A stretch of DNA of 64,000 nt from Sulfuricurvum sp. (GTDB lineage Bacteria > Campylobacterota > Campylobacteria > Campylobacterales > Sulfurimonadaceae). The notes below the pieces were generated by a model. That model saw only the letters and a program-made list of their open reading frames with translations, did not search any database and was not told where the DNA came from. Of the stretch, positions 25,638 to 34,209 are shown piece by piece. Location: assembly GCA_028718525.1 (NCBI GenBank), contig JAQULP010000005.1, positions 1 to 64,000 on the forward strand, given 5' to 3'. Made by a program: the position numbers and the translations under genes. Numbering within the stretch: position 1 is the first letter of the stretch; the number at the start of each line of letters is the position of its first letter.

Positions 25638-25784
25638 TTTTTTACCAATGAGCCCAGGGTTACGGATTCGTTCGCACGAACAAAAGAAAGTATCTAAATC
25701 TCAATGGATGATCATACAACGAAGAATATTGCACTTTGACACATAATTGCCGATTTAGGTCAAAACGTAATAAACTGGCCCATC

Positions 25785-26111
25785 ATGAAAAAATACCTCG
25801 AAAAAAATGAAATAGCGACACTGTTCTTCTTGCATTACTTCAAGTATACACGCTATGCTTTCCGAGCACACAAGAGTGATGAAGATAAAGCCTCAATTAA
25901 CGCCCATCGAACCCTAATGAGGATGTTTGGTTCATGGTATCAAGAGGGGAGGGTGCTGGCAGCGGAAGTGATAGCAATGATAAAGAGCTACATCGTCTCC
26001 TCGAATAACACTTATGTACAAAGAGTATCCGATGTGATGCAAGAGAGTGTCAACTTTCTGTACGATCATGTCTTACAAGAGGAACACCATTTGCTAGAAC
26101 GATACGCATGA
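25785..26111 (+). CDS. hypothetical helical protein, 108 residues
   Basis: MKKYLEKNEIATLFFLHYFK start, with several amphipathic helices and a His/Glu-rich C-terminus (LQEEHHLLERYA). No known domain. Its stop overlaps an ATG of a 29-residue frame (ATGA), which in turn is followed by the 68-residue gene, so these small genes look like one transcript. Composition is similar to neighbours. Confidence 0.65.
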   Translation: MKKYLEKNEIATLFFLHYFKYTRYAFRAHKSDEDKASINAHRTLMRMFGSWYQEGRVLAAEVIAMIKSYIVSSNNTYVQRVSDVMQESVNFLYDHVLQEEHHLLERYA

Positions 26112-26197
26112 TACGAGCACTTAAAAAACTATTCAAATTCAGATCAAAACCTAAAGAGTATTACATCACCAATATTGCATTCGGATGCATTGAATAG
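26108..26197 (+). CDS. 29-residue basic peptide (short ORF)
   Basis: ATG overlaps the preceding stop (ATGA). It is basic at the start (MIRALKKLFKFRSKPK) and then reads EYYITNIAFGCIE. It is too short for family assignment. Coupling to the upstream gene and 9 bp spacing to the next gene favour real translation, but conservation would be needed. Confidence 0.4.
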   Translation: MIRALKKLFKFRSKPKEYYITNIAFGCIE

Positions 26198-26206
26198 GGC
26201 AGGGCG

Positions 26207-26413
26207 ATGAACTACCGTGACTATACCCAAGAGGTGATCGACGTGCTGTGTGATCTAGAGGGGTACACTCACGACGCAGCAGTCGAAATGATCCAAGATA
26301 AAGAAGAACAGATACGCTACGCGCATCAATACCGTCTCAACCCTACCATCATAGCAGGATCGATACTCGGGATTAACGATTGCTGTGTTGCACCCGCTTC
26401 GCTAAAATCGTAG
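26207..26413 (+). CDS. hypothetical protein, 68 residues
   Basis: MNYRDYTQEVIDVLCDLEGY start with an AGGGCAGGGC box upstream. A helical acidic N-terminal half, then LNPTIIAGSILGINDCCVAP with an adjacent Cys pair. No family recognised. It sits 9 bp before the TTG start of the 262-residue gene, so the two are probably expressed together. Confidence 0.6.
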   Translation: MNYRDYTQEVIDVLCDLEGYTHDAAVEMIQDKEEQIRYAHQYRLNPTIIAGSILGINDCCVAPASLKS

Positions 26414-26422
26414 GCTCCCCCT

Positions 26423-27211
26423 TTGCAAAACCGCTATACTGGCGATATCGGAGACTTCGGAAAGTTCCTTCTCCTAAAACATCTCTTCCCCAATGACCCT
26501 ATTGCCACTATCTGGTATCTCTTTCCCGATGAAAACCACAACACTGACGGTTCCCACACAGTAGAAGAGGGGAACACAACTCTCTATCGCCATTGTCATA
26601 CCCTTGATCCGTACCTGTGCGAACGCTTTAACAGCATTCATAAACAACCGTTCCGCAAGATAGAGCTGTTTGAAACCTATCAAGTGTTACCAAACGGGCG
26701 GTATTTTAAAGAGTTGATTGTAGGGGAGGGGGCTGATTATCGGAAGAGCTGGCTGGAACGTTCAATCGCGTTTATCCAAAATAACTATTCCAGCGTCGTC
26801 TGTCTTGACCCCGATAACGGTATCGAACCCTCTTGCATGACAAAGCTCTCTCTCATCAAGCAGGGCAAATACGCTACCTATACCGAAATCGAGCACTTCT
26901 TTGCACTGACATGCGTGAAGCATTTGGTAATCTATCAGCACTTTCATCGCCGATGCAGCCATGAAGTGCAGATGCAAGAGGCCAAAGCAAAATTTGAATC
27001 CCTCTATGAGGGGAGGGGGGTCGTGACGATCATCCGGCACAATCCGGTGCAGGCACGGTTTTACATCCTTCTCTCCAAAAAGGAGTATACGCTTGAGCGA
27101 TTATTATCTCTGGAAGAACTAAAATACGGCACCAAAGCGTTTTTTAGCGTCCTTAGACGTGATCGAAGAATATTCAGCCACGAAGTCGAAAAAGGGTGTT
27201 GTGAGCGATAG
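26423..27211 (+). CDS. conserved hypothetical with RYxGDIGDFGKF motif
   Basis: 262 residues starting at TTG 26423: QNRYTGDIGDFGKFLLLKHL is a strongly patterned N-terminus and no later start keeps it. Further motifs are IWYLFPDEN, VVCLDPDNGIEP (an acidic strand end) and EHFFALTCVKHLVIYQHFHR. The Gly/Asp-rich motifs suggest a nucleotide- or metal-using enzyme, but I cannot name the family. It is an accessory-type gene beside the plasmid module. The TTG start and weak ribosome site suggest low expression or coupling. Confidence 0.75.
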   Translation: MQNRYTGDIGDFGKFLLLKHLFPNDPIATIWYLFPDENHNTDGSHTVEEGNTTLYRHCHTLDPYLCERFNSIHKQPFRKIELFETYQVLPNGRYFKELIVGEGADYRKSWLERSIAFIQNNYSSVVCLDPDNGIEPSCMTKLSLIKQGKYATYTEIEHFFALTCVKHLVIYQHFHRRCSHEVQMQEAKAKFESLYEGRGVVTIIRHNPVQARFYILLSKKEYTLERLLSLEELKYGTKAFFSVLRRDRRIFSHEVEKGCCER

Positions 27212-27259
27212 AGGTGTGTTATCATAGCGATAACAAACTATCCATAAGAGAGGAACGTA

Positions 27260-27481
27260 ATGCTGCAATCTTTTATGGCATACGAGAACGAGACCGACGG
27301 ATTCACTACCGGTAATCTGAGCATCAAAAACGGTTTGGAGATAATCACCATTGAGGGATCCTTGCATATCTCCAAAGACAAAGCGGGACTCGAAGCCGCC
27401 CTTAAACTCAAACGCGCCGTGGATGCGGCGATCGATGCACTTAAACGCGATCGCAATCTCCCCGATTCACTGGATCACTAA
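27260..27481 (+). CDS. hypothetical protein, 73 residues
   Basis: ATG 27260 follows AGAGAGGAACG. An N-terminal beta-hairpin-like part (NLSIKNGLEIITIEGSLHIS) is followed by an Ala/Lys-rich helix (LEAALKLKRAVDAAIDALKR). An inverted repeat GTTATC-atagc-GATAAC (27218-27234) lies at the probable promoter. Function unknown. Confidence 0.6.
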   Translation: MLQSFMAYENETDGFTTGNLSIKNGLEIITIEGSLHISKDKAGLEAALKLKRAVDAAIDALKRDRNLPDSLDH

Positions 27482-27495
27482 GGTGAAAACAATCA

Positions 27496-27717
27496 ATGGA
27501 AGAGTCAAGACTTCATCCGCATATTAAAATCGAAACCGCCAAAGGGCGAACCTATGGAGAATGCATCGTCGATGAGATACGAAGCATTCGGATGATCGAT
27601 GGGAAGTTTCGTGCCACACTCCAGATTAGAGAAAAGCCCAAACGATTAAATCGTCAGGACGCGCTGATCTACTACACCCAAAAACTTCGCGCCCATTGGG
27701 CTAATTCAAGTCCGTAA
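27496..27717 (+). CDS. hypothetical protein, 73 residues
   Basis: 14 bp after the preceding gene. Reads LHPHIKIETAKGRTYGECIV, then IRSIRMIDGKFRATLQIREK, a small beta-rich fold, with a basic helix at the end (DALIYYTQKLRAHW). No family recognised. Probably in an operon with the 27260 gene. Confidence 0.6.
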   Translation: MEESRLHPHIKIETAKGRTYGECIVDEIRSIRMIDGKFRATLQIREKPKRLNRQDALIYYTQKLRAHWANSSP

Positions 27718-27915
27718 ATCCACCGCATCAAAAAAGGGTGAGTCCGGTTTTATGTTGAGATTCTGACCGAATGCGGTGAATTCGGCAGATGCACAAGATG
27801 AAGCATCCGATGGAAGAGGGATGCTTTCAGGGAATTTCATAATCCTTTGATCCAGAGTGTCGATTATTGTTTTCAGACTTCTTCAAAAAAGGTAATCACC
27901 AGGACATTTTAACCA

Positions 27916-28146
27916 TCACGACGCCTCAAGTTGATCATAAAACACCTCATACATCATCTCACTCTCCTCTTCCATCACCAAAGCGACCCATTTGCCGAGT
28001 TTGGAGTAAGTATCAAGGAGATAGACTTTCTCCCCTTGATGGACATAGAGCGATGAAGTTATTTTAGAAAGCTGCTTGGCTTGATGCGTATGACGTGAAC
28101 GCTGTGAAGCAGCTCTGGCGGAAGTAGAGGAGAGATTAGAATACAT
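27916..28146 (-). CDS. hypothetical protein, 76 residues
   Basis: From ATG 28146 with AGGGG upstream; TTG 28152 is less likely. The basic Ser/Arg-rich N-terminus (MYSNLSSTSARAASQRSRHT) is followed by a small beta domain (SLYVHQGEKVYLLDTYSKLG, ALVMEEESEMMYEVFYDQL), SH3-like in pattern. It lies 11 bp after the 42-residue membrane ORF. Function unknown. Confidence 0.55.
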   Translation of the reverse strand: MYSNLSSTSARAASQRSRHTHQAKQLSKITSSLYVHQGEKVYLLDTYSKLGKWVALVMEEESEMMYEVFYDQLEAS

Positions 28147-28157
28147 GGACAACCCCT

Positions 28158-28286
28158 CTATTTAATCAGTTCAATTGCCAACGTTTTAAACGTTTCATGA
28201 AGACTTTGTCGCGATCTCATTCTCATCTCACTCACTTTAGCCGTCAACCAGATAGCCGCTACTGCGCAAAGGATCAATGATTCCAT
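28158..28286 (-). CDS. 42-residue single-span membrane protein (short ORF)
   Basis: ATG 28286 has AAGGAACC upstream. Residues 2-14 (ESLILCAVAAIWL) are hydrophobic, followed by a basic amphipathic tail (EMRMRSRQSLHETFKTL). It directly precedes the 76-residue gene on the same strand, so the two form a small operon. The hydrophobic helix plus basic tail resembles many small membrane regulators or type I toxins; no choice is possible here. Confidence 0.5.
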   Translation of the reverse strand: MESLILCAVAAIWLTAKVSEMRMRSRQSLHETFKTLAIELIK

Positions 28287-28367
28287 TTTCGGTTCCTTGA
28301 TGTATTAAGATTGTTTGCAGTATGATCCCCTAAGCCTAAGACACCATCATGTCCGATAAGGAAATCC

Positions 28368-29297
28368 ATGGGACAAATTCACGACTATGATAAGATCCTC
28401 ACCCGTCTTACCATCATCTTGCAGCGTCTGTATGAGGGGGAACTCTTATCAGTTCAGGATTTGGCGTTAGAGTTCAATGTTTCCACCAAGACCATACAGC
28501 GTGATTTCAACCAAAGACTGATTCGTTTTCCGATAGAGAAGCAGGGGATGAAGTGGAAGATGCAAAGTGGTCATGCCATTACCAAAGAGCGCTCACCCGA
28601 AGAGGCATTGGTTCTCGAGATGCTGGGAAATATTGCTGAGGGCATCGGATCAGAGTTTGGGGTGAAAGCCAAATCGCTCTTCTCTAAATTGCAAAACAAC
28701 ACCAAGAATCCCATCTACTCCAAGACTATCATTGAGGATATCTCCGATAAGCTCTCCCTCTTTCATATCATCGAAGAGGCAATTATGGAGAGCAAGATGG
28801 TGATCTTTAACTACAACGATAAACTCCGTCATGTCCACCCCTATAAGATTGTCTCCTTTGAGGGATATTGGTATCTTTACGGTGAAGAGCTTTTAGAGAA
28901 CAAACTCAAAACCTACTACTTCAAAGGGATCGATCACCTCCAACTCACCAATGAGACGTTTATCCCCGATGATAAGACTTACAAGATACTAGAGCGGGCT
29001 ATCAACGCATGGTTCGAACCTGATAAGGAACCCTTTGCCGTAACGATCCGCGCAACCGCCGAGATTGCCAAATACTTTCACCGTCGCCCCTTGGCAAGTA
29101 CCCAGCGTATTCTAAAAACCTATGAAGATGGGAGTATGGAGATCGAAGTGCTGGTGACTGCTGAGCGAGAAATCCTCCATGAGATCAAAAAGTGGATGCC
29201 CGATCTCATTATCACCTCTCCCAAAGCACTTGCTCTCAAAGCCAAAAGTATTGCGGATAGTTTCCTTAACCGTCAGATTGAGTATTTGATACAGTAG
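28368..29297 (+). CDS. WYL-domain transcriptional regulator
   Basis: 309 residues. An N-terminal HTH (about 10-60: LSVQDLALEFNVSTKTIQRDFNQRL) is followed by the WYL domain (about 135-205: FNYNDKLRHVHPYKIVSFEG with WYLYGEE) and a C-terminal WCX-type extension (PDLIITSPKALALKAKSIADSF). WYL regulators sense nucleotides or nucleic-acid fragments and often control defence or mobile-element genes. No defence operon is directly attached here; the next gene is Aat-like, 58 bp downstream. Confidence 0.9.
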   Translation: MGQIHDYDKILTRLTIILQRLYEGELLSVQDLALEFNVSTKTIQRDFNQRLIRFPIEKQGMKWKMQSGHAITKERSPEEALVLEMLGNIAEGIGSEFGVKAKSLFSKLQNNTKNPIYSKTIIEDISDKLSLFHIIEEAIMESKMVIFNYNDKLRHVHPYKIVSFEGYWYLYGEELLENKLKTYYFKGIDHLQLTNETFIPDDKTYKILERAINAWFEPDKEPFAVTIRATAEIAKYFHRRPLASTQRILKTYEDGSMEIEVLVTAEREILHEIKKWMPDLIITSPKALALKAKSIADSFLNRQIEYLIQ

Positions 29298-29355
29298 TGG
29301 ACATAGCATTGTCACTGAAGTTTAATACCATACTAAAAATAAACGGGGGAAGACT

Positions 29356-30057
29356 ATGAGTACCGCTCAACGCCAGATTCCCTATATTACCTTTGAAGAT
29401 ATCAGTAAAGAGACGCTTGATTACTATATTTACCCCAATATGGACATCAACTACTACTGGAGCGATGATTTTTCTCCTCAAATGTATATCGCGCTGGCAC
29501 AAGCCGGATTTATCAGCGTCAGCCATTTGCATGAAGAAAACTTACTATTGCTTCCGGAAATGCAGGAAGAGTACGCAGTTTTAGACTTTCAGGATCTGCA
29601 TATTTCTCGTAAGGTTGGTAAACTTATTAAAAAAGGGGGATATGGATTAGAGTTTAATACCCGATTCCACGATGTGCTTGCCTCCATCCAAAACGCCTAT
29701 AGTCCATGTTGGTTAGAGGGGGCGTATGCTGAGTTGATGGATACCCTCTCTCAGAGTACCTATGATAATTTTACTTTGTTCAGTACTGAGCTGTCTGATA
29801 CTACAAGCAATGAAATGATCGCCGGAGAGATAGGCTATATCACCCACAATGTTTATACGAGTCTATCGGGTTTTCACAATACGGATAAGCGGTATGAGAA
29901 TTGGGGAACCTTGCAGTTAGTATTGCTCGCAAAGCACTTAGAAGAGCAGGGGGTGAGGTTTTGGAATCTGGGGCATCCGTATATGGAGTACAAAATAGAT
30001 TTGGGTGCGAAAATTCTCAGTAGAGAAGATTTTTTAAAACGTTTCCTAGAAAATTAA
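29356..30057 (+). CDS. leucyl/phenylalanyl-tRNA-protein transferase-like acyltransferase
   Basis: 233 residues. The layout follows Aat: an N-terminal Y-W motif (DINYYWSDDFSPQMYIALAQ), F..V......W and Y..L spacing (DVLASIQNAYSPCWLEGAYA), a GEIGYI strand, and a C-terminal GNAT-like half (WGTLQLVLLAKHLEEQGVRF, NLGHPYMEYKIDLGAK, DFLKRF). The usual gES-F-S signature is altered, so substrate may differ from N-end tagging. Its strong GTTT/plain start at ATG 29356 is preceded by GGGGGAAG. It lies beside an IS21 copy. Confidence 0.7.
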   Translation: MSTAQRQIPYITFEDISKETLDYYIYPNMDINYYWSDDFSPQMYIALAQAGFISVSHLHEENLLLLPEMQEEYAVLDFQDLHISRKVGKLIKKGGYGLEFNTRFHDVLASIQNAYSPCWLEGAYAELMDTLSQSTYDNFTLFSTELSDTTSNEMIAGEIGYITHNVYTSLSGFHNTDKRYENWGTLQLVLLAKHLEEQGVRFWNLGHPYMEYKIDLGAKILSREDFLKRFLEN

Positions 30058-30109
30058 CTTCGGACACAAGGGTGTCCAACTGTATATTTACATTATTACT
30101 ATCGCTGAC

Positions 30110-31229
30110 CTATAGAACGTGTCGGCGCCGGCCTGATTTGGACAGTGCGCCGGAGCGTATGTGGACACTCAGCCGGACTGGACGTGGACACCTCGCCGGA
30201 GTTTTTGTGGACAGTTTTGTCCCATGACCGGCACATAAGGGCTGCTTAAGGATGTAGATATTCTCTGTAAAATTCACCCCAAAAAGGGGTTGTATGAGGA
30301 GAATGTCAATGTCAAGCATCAAAGAGGTGCTGCGCCTGAAATATCTGGCACAGCTTTCAAACCGTGAGATTCAAACACTCGGAGTAGCGTCCAAATCGGG
30401 AGTCTCCAATTTTACCGCCGCGTTCGAGAAAAGCGGCCTGAACATTCATCAGGCTCTGGCGATGGATGATTCCTCGCTATCCGTCACTCTTTTCCCTGAA
30501 ATCGTAGCCTATATCAAACCCAAGCTCTCTTTCAAGCCTGCTCCTGACTGGAACACTATCCACAACGAGCTCAAGAAAAAAGGGGTGACCCGCCAGCTGT
30601 TGTGGGAAGAGTACCGAGAGAAACACCCCAATGGGTACGGATACTCACAGTTTAATGAGCACTACCGCCGCTTTGCCCTGACCCTCAACCCCTCCATGCG
30701 TCAGATCCATTTCGCCGGCGATAAGCTATTCGTCGATTTCTCAGGACTGACGATGAACATCTACAACGCAAAAACGGGAGAGAGCGATACGGCTCAGATC
30801 TTCGTCTCCGTGCTGGGAGCATCCGGTTATACCTTCGTTCATGCCGTATTGTCCCAGAACACCGAAGACTTCATCGAATGCCACAATAAAGCTTTCGGGT
30901 TTTACAGAGGAGTCCCCAACATCGTTGTTCCCGATAATCTCAAAGCGGCCGTCATCTCCAATAAACGAGGGAATGTGGTATTGAATGAGAGTTACGCCGA
31001 CATGGCGCGCCACTACGGTGTTGCCATTGTCCCTGCACGTCCTTATCATCCGCAGGACAAATCAAAAGTGGAACTCGGCGTCAAAGGGTGCCAGCGCTGG
31101 ATTCTCGCCAAACTGCGCCATCGGCAGTTCTTCGACATCGATGAGCTTAACAGCGCGATCGGTGCACTCCTCGATGACTACAATGCTAAAGTGATCCGCC
31201 GTCTGGGCAAAAGCCGCATTTATAATTGA
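30110..31229 (+). mobile_element. truncated IS21-family insertion sequence
   Basis: The left end has four (G/T)TGGACA repeats starting at 30138, 30161, 30184 and 30207, an exact 23-bp period, three followed by GCCGGA. Such multiple terminal repeats are characteristic of IS21. istA follows but is cut after residue ~308; istB and the right end are missing. Confidence 0.88.
30300..31229 (+). pseudogene. istA: IS21 IstA transposase, 3'-truncated
   Basis: 309 codons from ATG 30300. An N-terminal HTH (VLRLKYLAQLSNREIQTLGV) and the DDE core: HFAGDKLFVDFSG (first Asp), PNIVVPDNLKAAV (second Asp) and YHPQDKSKVELGVKG (Glu). The domain order and 'W.EYR..HP.GY.YSQF.EHYRR' wording are typical of IS21. 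The normal protein has about 500 residues; here it ends KSRIYN at a junction near 31222. Without IstB and the right end it should be immobile. Confidence 0.88.
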
Positions 31230-31254
31230 TTTATTTGTAGAAAAGTGAATAATA

Positions 31255-31596
31255 TCACCGACGATTTTTTCCGAAATCGATCAGTTTGTAGCTTCCCATT
31301 GAACTCCATGCAAATGCTTTCAAAAAATAGTAGAGAAAACTTTTGGGGGCAGCGTAGAGAATAATGCGAAACTCTTCGAGTGTGCGATGGCGGAATTGGA
31401 GTTTCCAATAATCGAAAATTGTTTTGAGATTTTTAGGGTAGAGAAGAAGTGCCGATCGGGGATAAGCGGCGATGAGGATCGCTTCATCGATACGGTTGGT
31501 GACTAAAATTCCATCGCAAAATGTTGCAATACCTATCACTTCATCCGGACTCAGAGGAAGAGGGTTTAGTTTTCCTTGATCGTAAAGATAAAACAT
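31255..31596 (-). CDS. hypothetical protein downstream of an EAL gene
   Basis: 113 residues. MFYLYDQGKLNPLPLSPDEV start, a predicted hydrophobic strand (VIGIATFCDGILVTN) and a basic aromatic C-terminus (FLYYFLKAFAWSSMGSYKL). It begins 10 bp after the EAL protein stop on the same strand, so it is probably co-translated with it and may modulate it. No family recognised. Its 3' end abuts the truncated IS21. Confidence 0.65.
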   Translation of the reverse strand: MFYLYDQGKLNPLPLSPDEVIGIATFCDGILVTNRIDEAILIAAYPRSALLLYPKNLKTIFDYWKLQFRHRTLEEFRIILYAAPKSFLYYFLKAFAWSSMGSYKLIDFGKNRR

Positions 31597-31606
31597 TCGT
31601 TCTTCC

Positions 31607-32680
31607 TCAATTTAATTTGCGAATCGGCTCGGCATTAGGTTTTCCAAAATAGTATCCTTGTGCCAGATCGGCTCCATTAGCACTGCAAAACGCAATCTCT
31701 TCGTGACGTTCTATCCCTTCAGCAAGAACGATGATACCGTTTTCATGTGCGATTTGTGTAATGGCGCGAAAGATAGATTGATTCACTTCATTGGTATCGA
31801 TATTCTCAATGATGGCACGGTCGATCTTGACGATATCTGGGAGGAGTTTAGCGATCATGTTGAGTGAGGAATAACCGCTTCCAACATCATCAAGAGCTAC
31901 CATAAACCCTTGTGATTTGTAAAAATCTAAAATTCTTTTAAGATGATCCAAATCTTCGACATGATCGCTCTCGATTACTTCAAAGATGATATTTTTTGGA
32001 TCAAATTCGAGTTGATTTGCCCATTTTACGGTTGATTGAAGACAATGTTCAGGATCGTAAATTGCAGTAGGTATAAAGTTTATAAATACTTTGTTATGTA
32101 TATTTTTAACCGCTGCGGTTTTGAGTGAACTTTCCCGGCACGCTCGGTCGAGATAAAAAAGCATATCTCCCTCTCGAGCCCATTTGAATAGTGTGTCAGG
32201 ATATATGAGATTCCCCTCGTCACTGACCCCTCTTGCTAGTGACTCGTACCCGTAAATGGTATTGGATTTTAGATCGACAATTGGTTGAAAATGGGTAGTT
32301 AGAGCCCCTTTGGAAATGAGGGAGGAGAGCTCATTCGCTCCCAATAAATCTTTGTATTTTTGCAGGGAACGCATCTCTTTCAAAGCCGTAGGGGAAAGGA
32401 TTTTCGAATGTTCCAAAAAGAGAACTCTAACCCCCTCACGCTCCATTTTGCTAAAGGGGTGTGCCCGACATAATTGTTGTAAAAAAGTTTCAAAGCATTC
32501 GGTGGAAGCGATAATTGTTTGAAAATCTTCATGCGAAAAGTTGATGTTTAATTTCTCTAAAGTGATAGCTATAATGGTACAGAGTTCGGGGACATCACAG
32601 CTGATGATAACATCTCCCCCTTTTTTCGAAATGTATGGAAGTGATTGACATTTTGTACAGCTCATAAAAATCCTTGTCAT
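31607..32680 (-). CDS. EAL-domain c-di-GMP phosphodiesterase
   Basis: 357 residues. The N-terminal ~105 residues include two early Cys (SCTKCQSLPY) and form an unassigned sensory part. The EAL domain has YESLAR (EAL variant), NKVFINF, IIFEVIESDH, ALDDVGSGYSS with the DD pair, VKIDR and LAEGIE, ending QGYYFGKP. All metal and catalytic residues appear present, so hydrolysis of c-di-GMP is likely. It adds to four other c-di-GMP enzymes in the window. Confidence 0.9.
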   Translation of the reverse strand: MTRIFMSCTKCQSLPYISKKGGDVIISCDVPELCTIIAITLEKLNINFSHEDFQTIIASTECFETFLQQLCRAHPFSKMEREGVRVLFLEHSKILSPTALKEMRSLQKYKDLLGANELSSLISKGALTTHFQPIVDLKSNTIYGYESLARGVSDEGNLIYPDTLFKWAREGDMLFYLDRACRESSLKTAAVKNIHNKVFINFIPTAIYDPEHCLQSTVKWANQLEFDPKNIIFEVIESDHVEDLDHLKRILDFYKSQGFMVALDDVGSGYSSLNMIAKLLPDIVKIDRAIIENIDTNEVNQSIFRAITQIAHENGIIVLAEGIERHEEIAFCSANGADLAQGYYFGKPNAEPIRKLN

Positions 32681-33146
32681 ATTTAGTTTATCAGTTTGTA
32701 TAGTTTAATCTTAATCGGATGTTGTTCGTAGAGTTAATATGGCGGTTAATGAGATTATATAGAGGTTTTCGTGTAGTTATTTCAGAAATATCATGGCTTT
32801 GATTCTTTGTAGTTGGTAAAAAAATAAAAACCTTTCTAATCAAAACTTTTTATCATTAAGCTCGGATGCCGAATATACGATTATCGCCATATAGATTAAA
32901 GAATAAATACACTTTTTATACACCTGATGTGTTATACTTTATCCTATTATAGTATAAAATAAGTTTATATAAAGGTGCATCAAAACGGACAGCGATCCTT
33001 TAGCATAGTAGATACTTCAAATACAACCGCTTTTACCAATAATATGTCTCATTCATTATTATTAATTTCATTTTTTCATGCCCAAACCGAATAAAAGCTT
33101 CGGCATGACGATTTTCTGATGAAATTTTGTCCATGTTTTTTTATTA
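32681..33146. other. 466-bp interval, no gene seen
   Basis: AT-rich sequence between the EAL gene start and the lipocalin stop. Contains promoter-like AT stretches near 32930-32970 but no ORF, hairpin with T-run, or repeat that I can support. Confidence 0.4.
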
Positions 33147-33665
33147 TCATGGACGAACCGTAGTCCAATAGAGCTTGGCAGGATCGTAACCGATAGTGGG
33201 TAAATAAGAGAAGATTTTTTGTTTATCCTCCTCTTTGAGCTTAGAGGTACGTGAGAGGATCCACAAATATTTGCGTTTAGGATCCCCGACGACACTATAC
33301 TGATATTCATTCCCCAGCATTACTACCCAATAGTCCCCGTAAAAAGGGCGAAAAAAACTCACTTCGAGTTTGGCATTACGACTCCCTTTTACCGCGTAGG
33401 CGCGGCCGATTGCTTCCGCGCTTTTTACTCCTTGTGCATCGTAACAGCTATTGATGACACGGATATGATCGTCATTTCTAAGATACTCGGCGGTTGCTCC
33501 TGCACACCCGATCTCAAAATGATTTTCGTATCGAGCAATTTCGATCCATTTGCCGCTGTAGCGTTCCAAATCTATTTTTTCTACCGTCGGCAAAGGGGGA
33601 GTAGACGTGTTGGTACAGCCGCTGAAAAAAATTAGTGTTGCAAGAGCTAATAAAAATATTTTCAT
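33147..33665 (-). CDS. blc: bacterial lipocalin (Blc) lipoprotein
   Basis: 172 residues from ATG 33665, overlapping the previous gene's end. The lipoprotein signal MKIFLLALATLIFFSGC ends in a lipobox Cys. Lipocalin motifs are DLERYSGKWIEIARYENHFE (the GxW motif), then GRAYAVKGSRNAKLEVSFF and YLWILSRTSKL. Outer-membrane anchored, binding lipids such as lysophospholipids under stress. The preceding SRPBCC gene may handle a related hydrophobic ligand. Confidence 0.93.
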   Translation of the reverse strand: MKIFLLALATLIFFSGCTNTSTPPLPTVEKIDLERYSGKWIEIARYENHFEIGCAGATAEYLRNDDHIRVINSCYDAQGVKSAEAIGRAYAVKGSRNAKLEVSFFRPFYGDYWVVMLGNEYQYSVVGDPKRKYLWILSRTSKLKEEDKQKIFSYLPTIGYDPAKLYWTTVRP

Positions 33666-34123
33666 CGTTTTTCCTCCGAAAAATAGTGTTGTGTGGCATG
33701 ATGTCGAAAAGTGAACATGGCATCCATCTCTCTTTTGATGAGTGGAAAAAACAAACTCCCCAGCCATCCAAAGGGGAGAACTATACTCAGCGTCTCTTTC
33801 ATCCGTGTCGTTTTCTCATCCATAGCGCTAAAGAACCTCTCATGCCGAAAGTATTTAAACGGTCCCTTAATCATTACATCAGTAATGGTGTGAGGACAAT
33901 TCAGTGTGTCGATTTTCATCTCCCAAATAGTGGGGATTCCAAAGCGTTTTATTTTTAACACCACGGTGCTTTTTTCTACCATCGGAATATCCATTTCGAG
34001 GATGGTAACATTGACCAACGGTGGGGTAATAAACGGGAGATTGCGAGTATCGGTGTGAAAGGCACAAACATTTTGAACCGATGTATTAAACGTGCACTCG
34101 TAGGTTAAGGTATAAGTTTTCAT
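33662..34123 (-). CDS. SRPBCC (START-like) ligand-binding protein
   Basis: 153 residues. Begins MKTYTLTYECTFNTSVQNVC, with FHTDTRNLPFITPP, and TDVMIKGPFKYFRHERFFSA, the helix-grip pattern of the SRPBCC/polyketide-cyclase fold. The C-terminal helix is LPFGWLGSLFFPLIKREMDA. It shares four bases (ATGA) with the lipocalin start, so both are coupled. Ligand unknown. Confidence 0.75.
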   Translation of the reverse strand: MKTYTLTYECTFNTSVQNVCAFHTDTRNLPFITPPLVNVTILEMDIPMVEKSTVVLKIKRFGIPTIWEMKIDTLNCPHTITDVMIKGPFKYFRHERFFSAMDEKTTRMKETLSIVLPFGWLGSLFFPLIKREMDAMFTFRHHATQHYFSEEKR

Positions 34124-34180
34124 ACTATCATTCTAGTTTGTGAATCTGTTTGTTGGTAGTGAAAAAATGGTATTTGATGA

Positions 34181-34209
34181 AAAAAATCTGAACCTCACTA
34201 GAGGTTCAG
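34181..34209 (-). terminator. rho-independent terminator of the thi-trpB operon
   Basis: Stem CTGAACCTC / GAGGTTCAG (9 bp, perfect) with loop TAGT, followed on the minus strand by ATTTTTTT. The trpB stop codon TAG sits within the hairpin loop. Confidence 0.85.
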
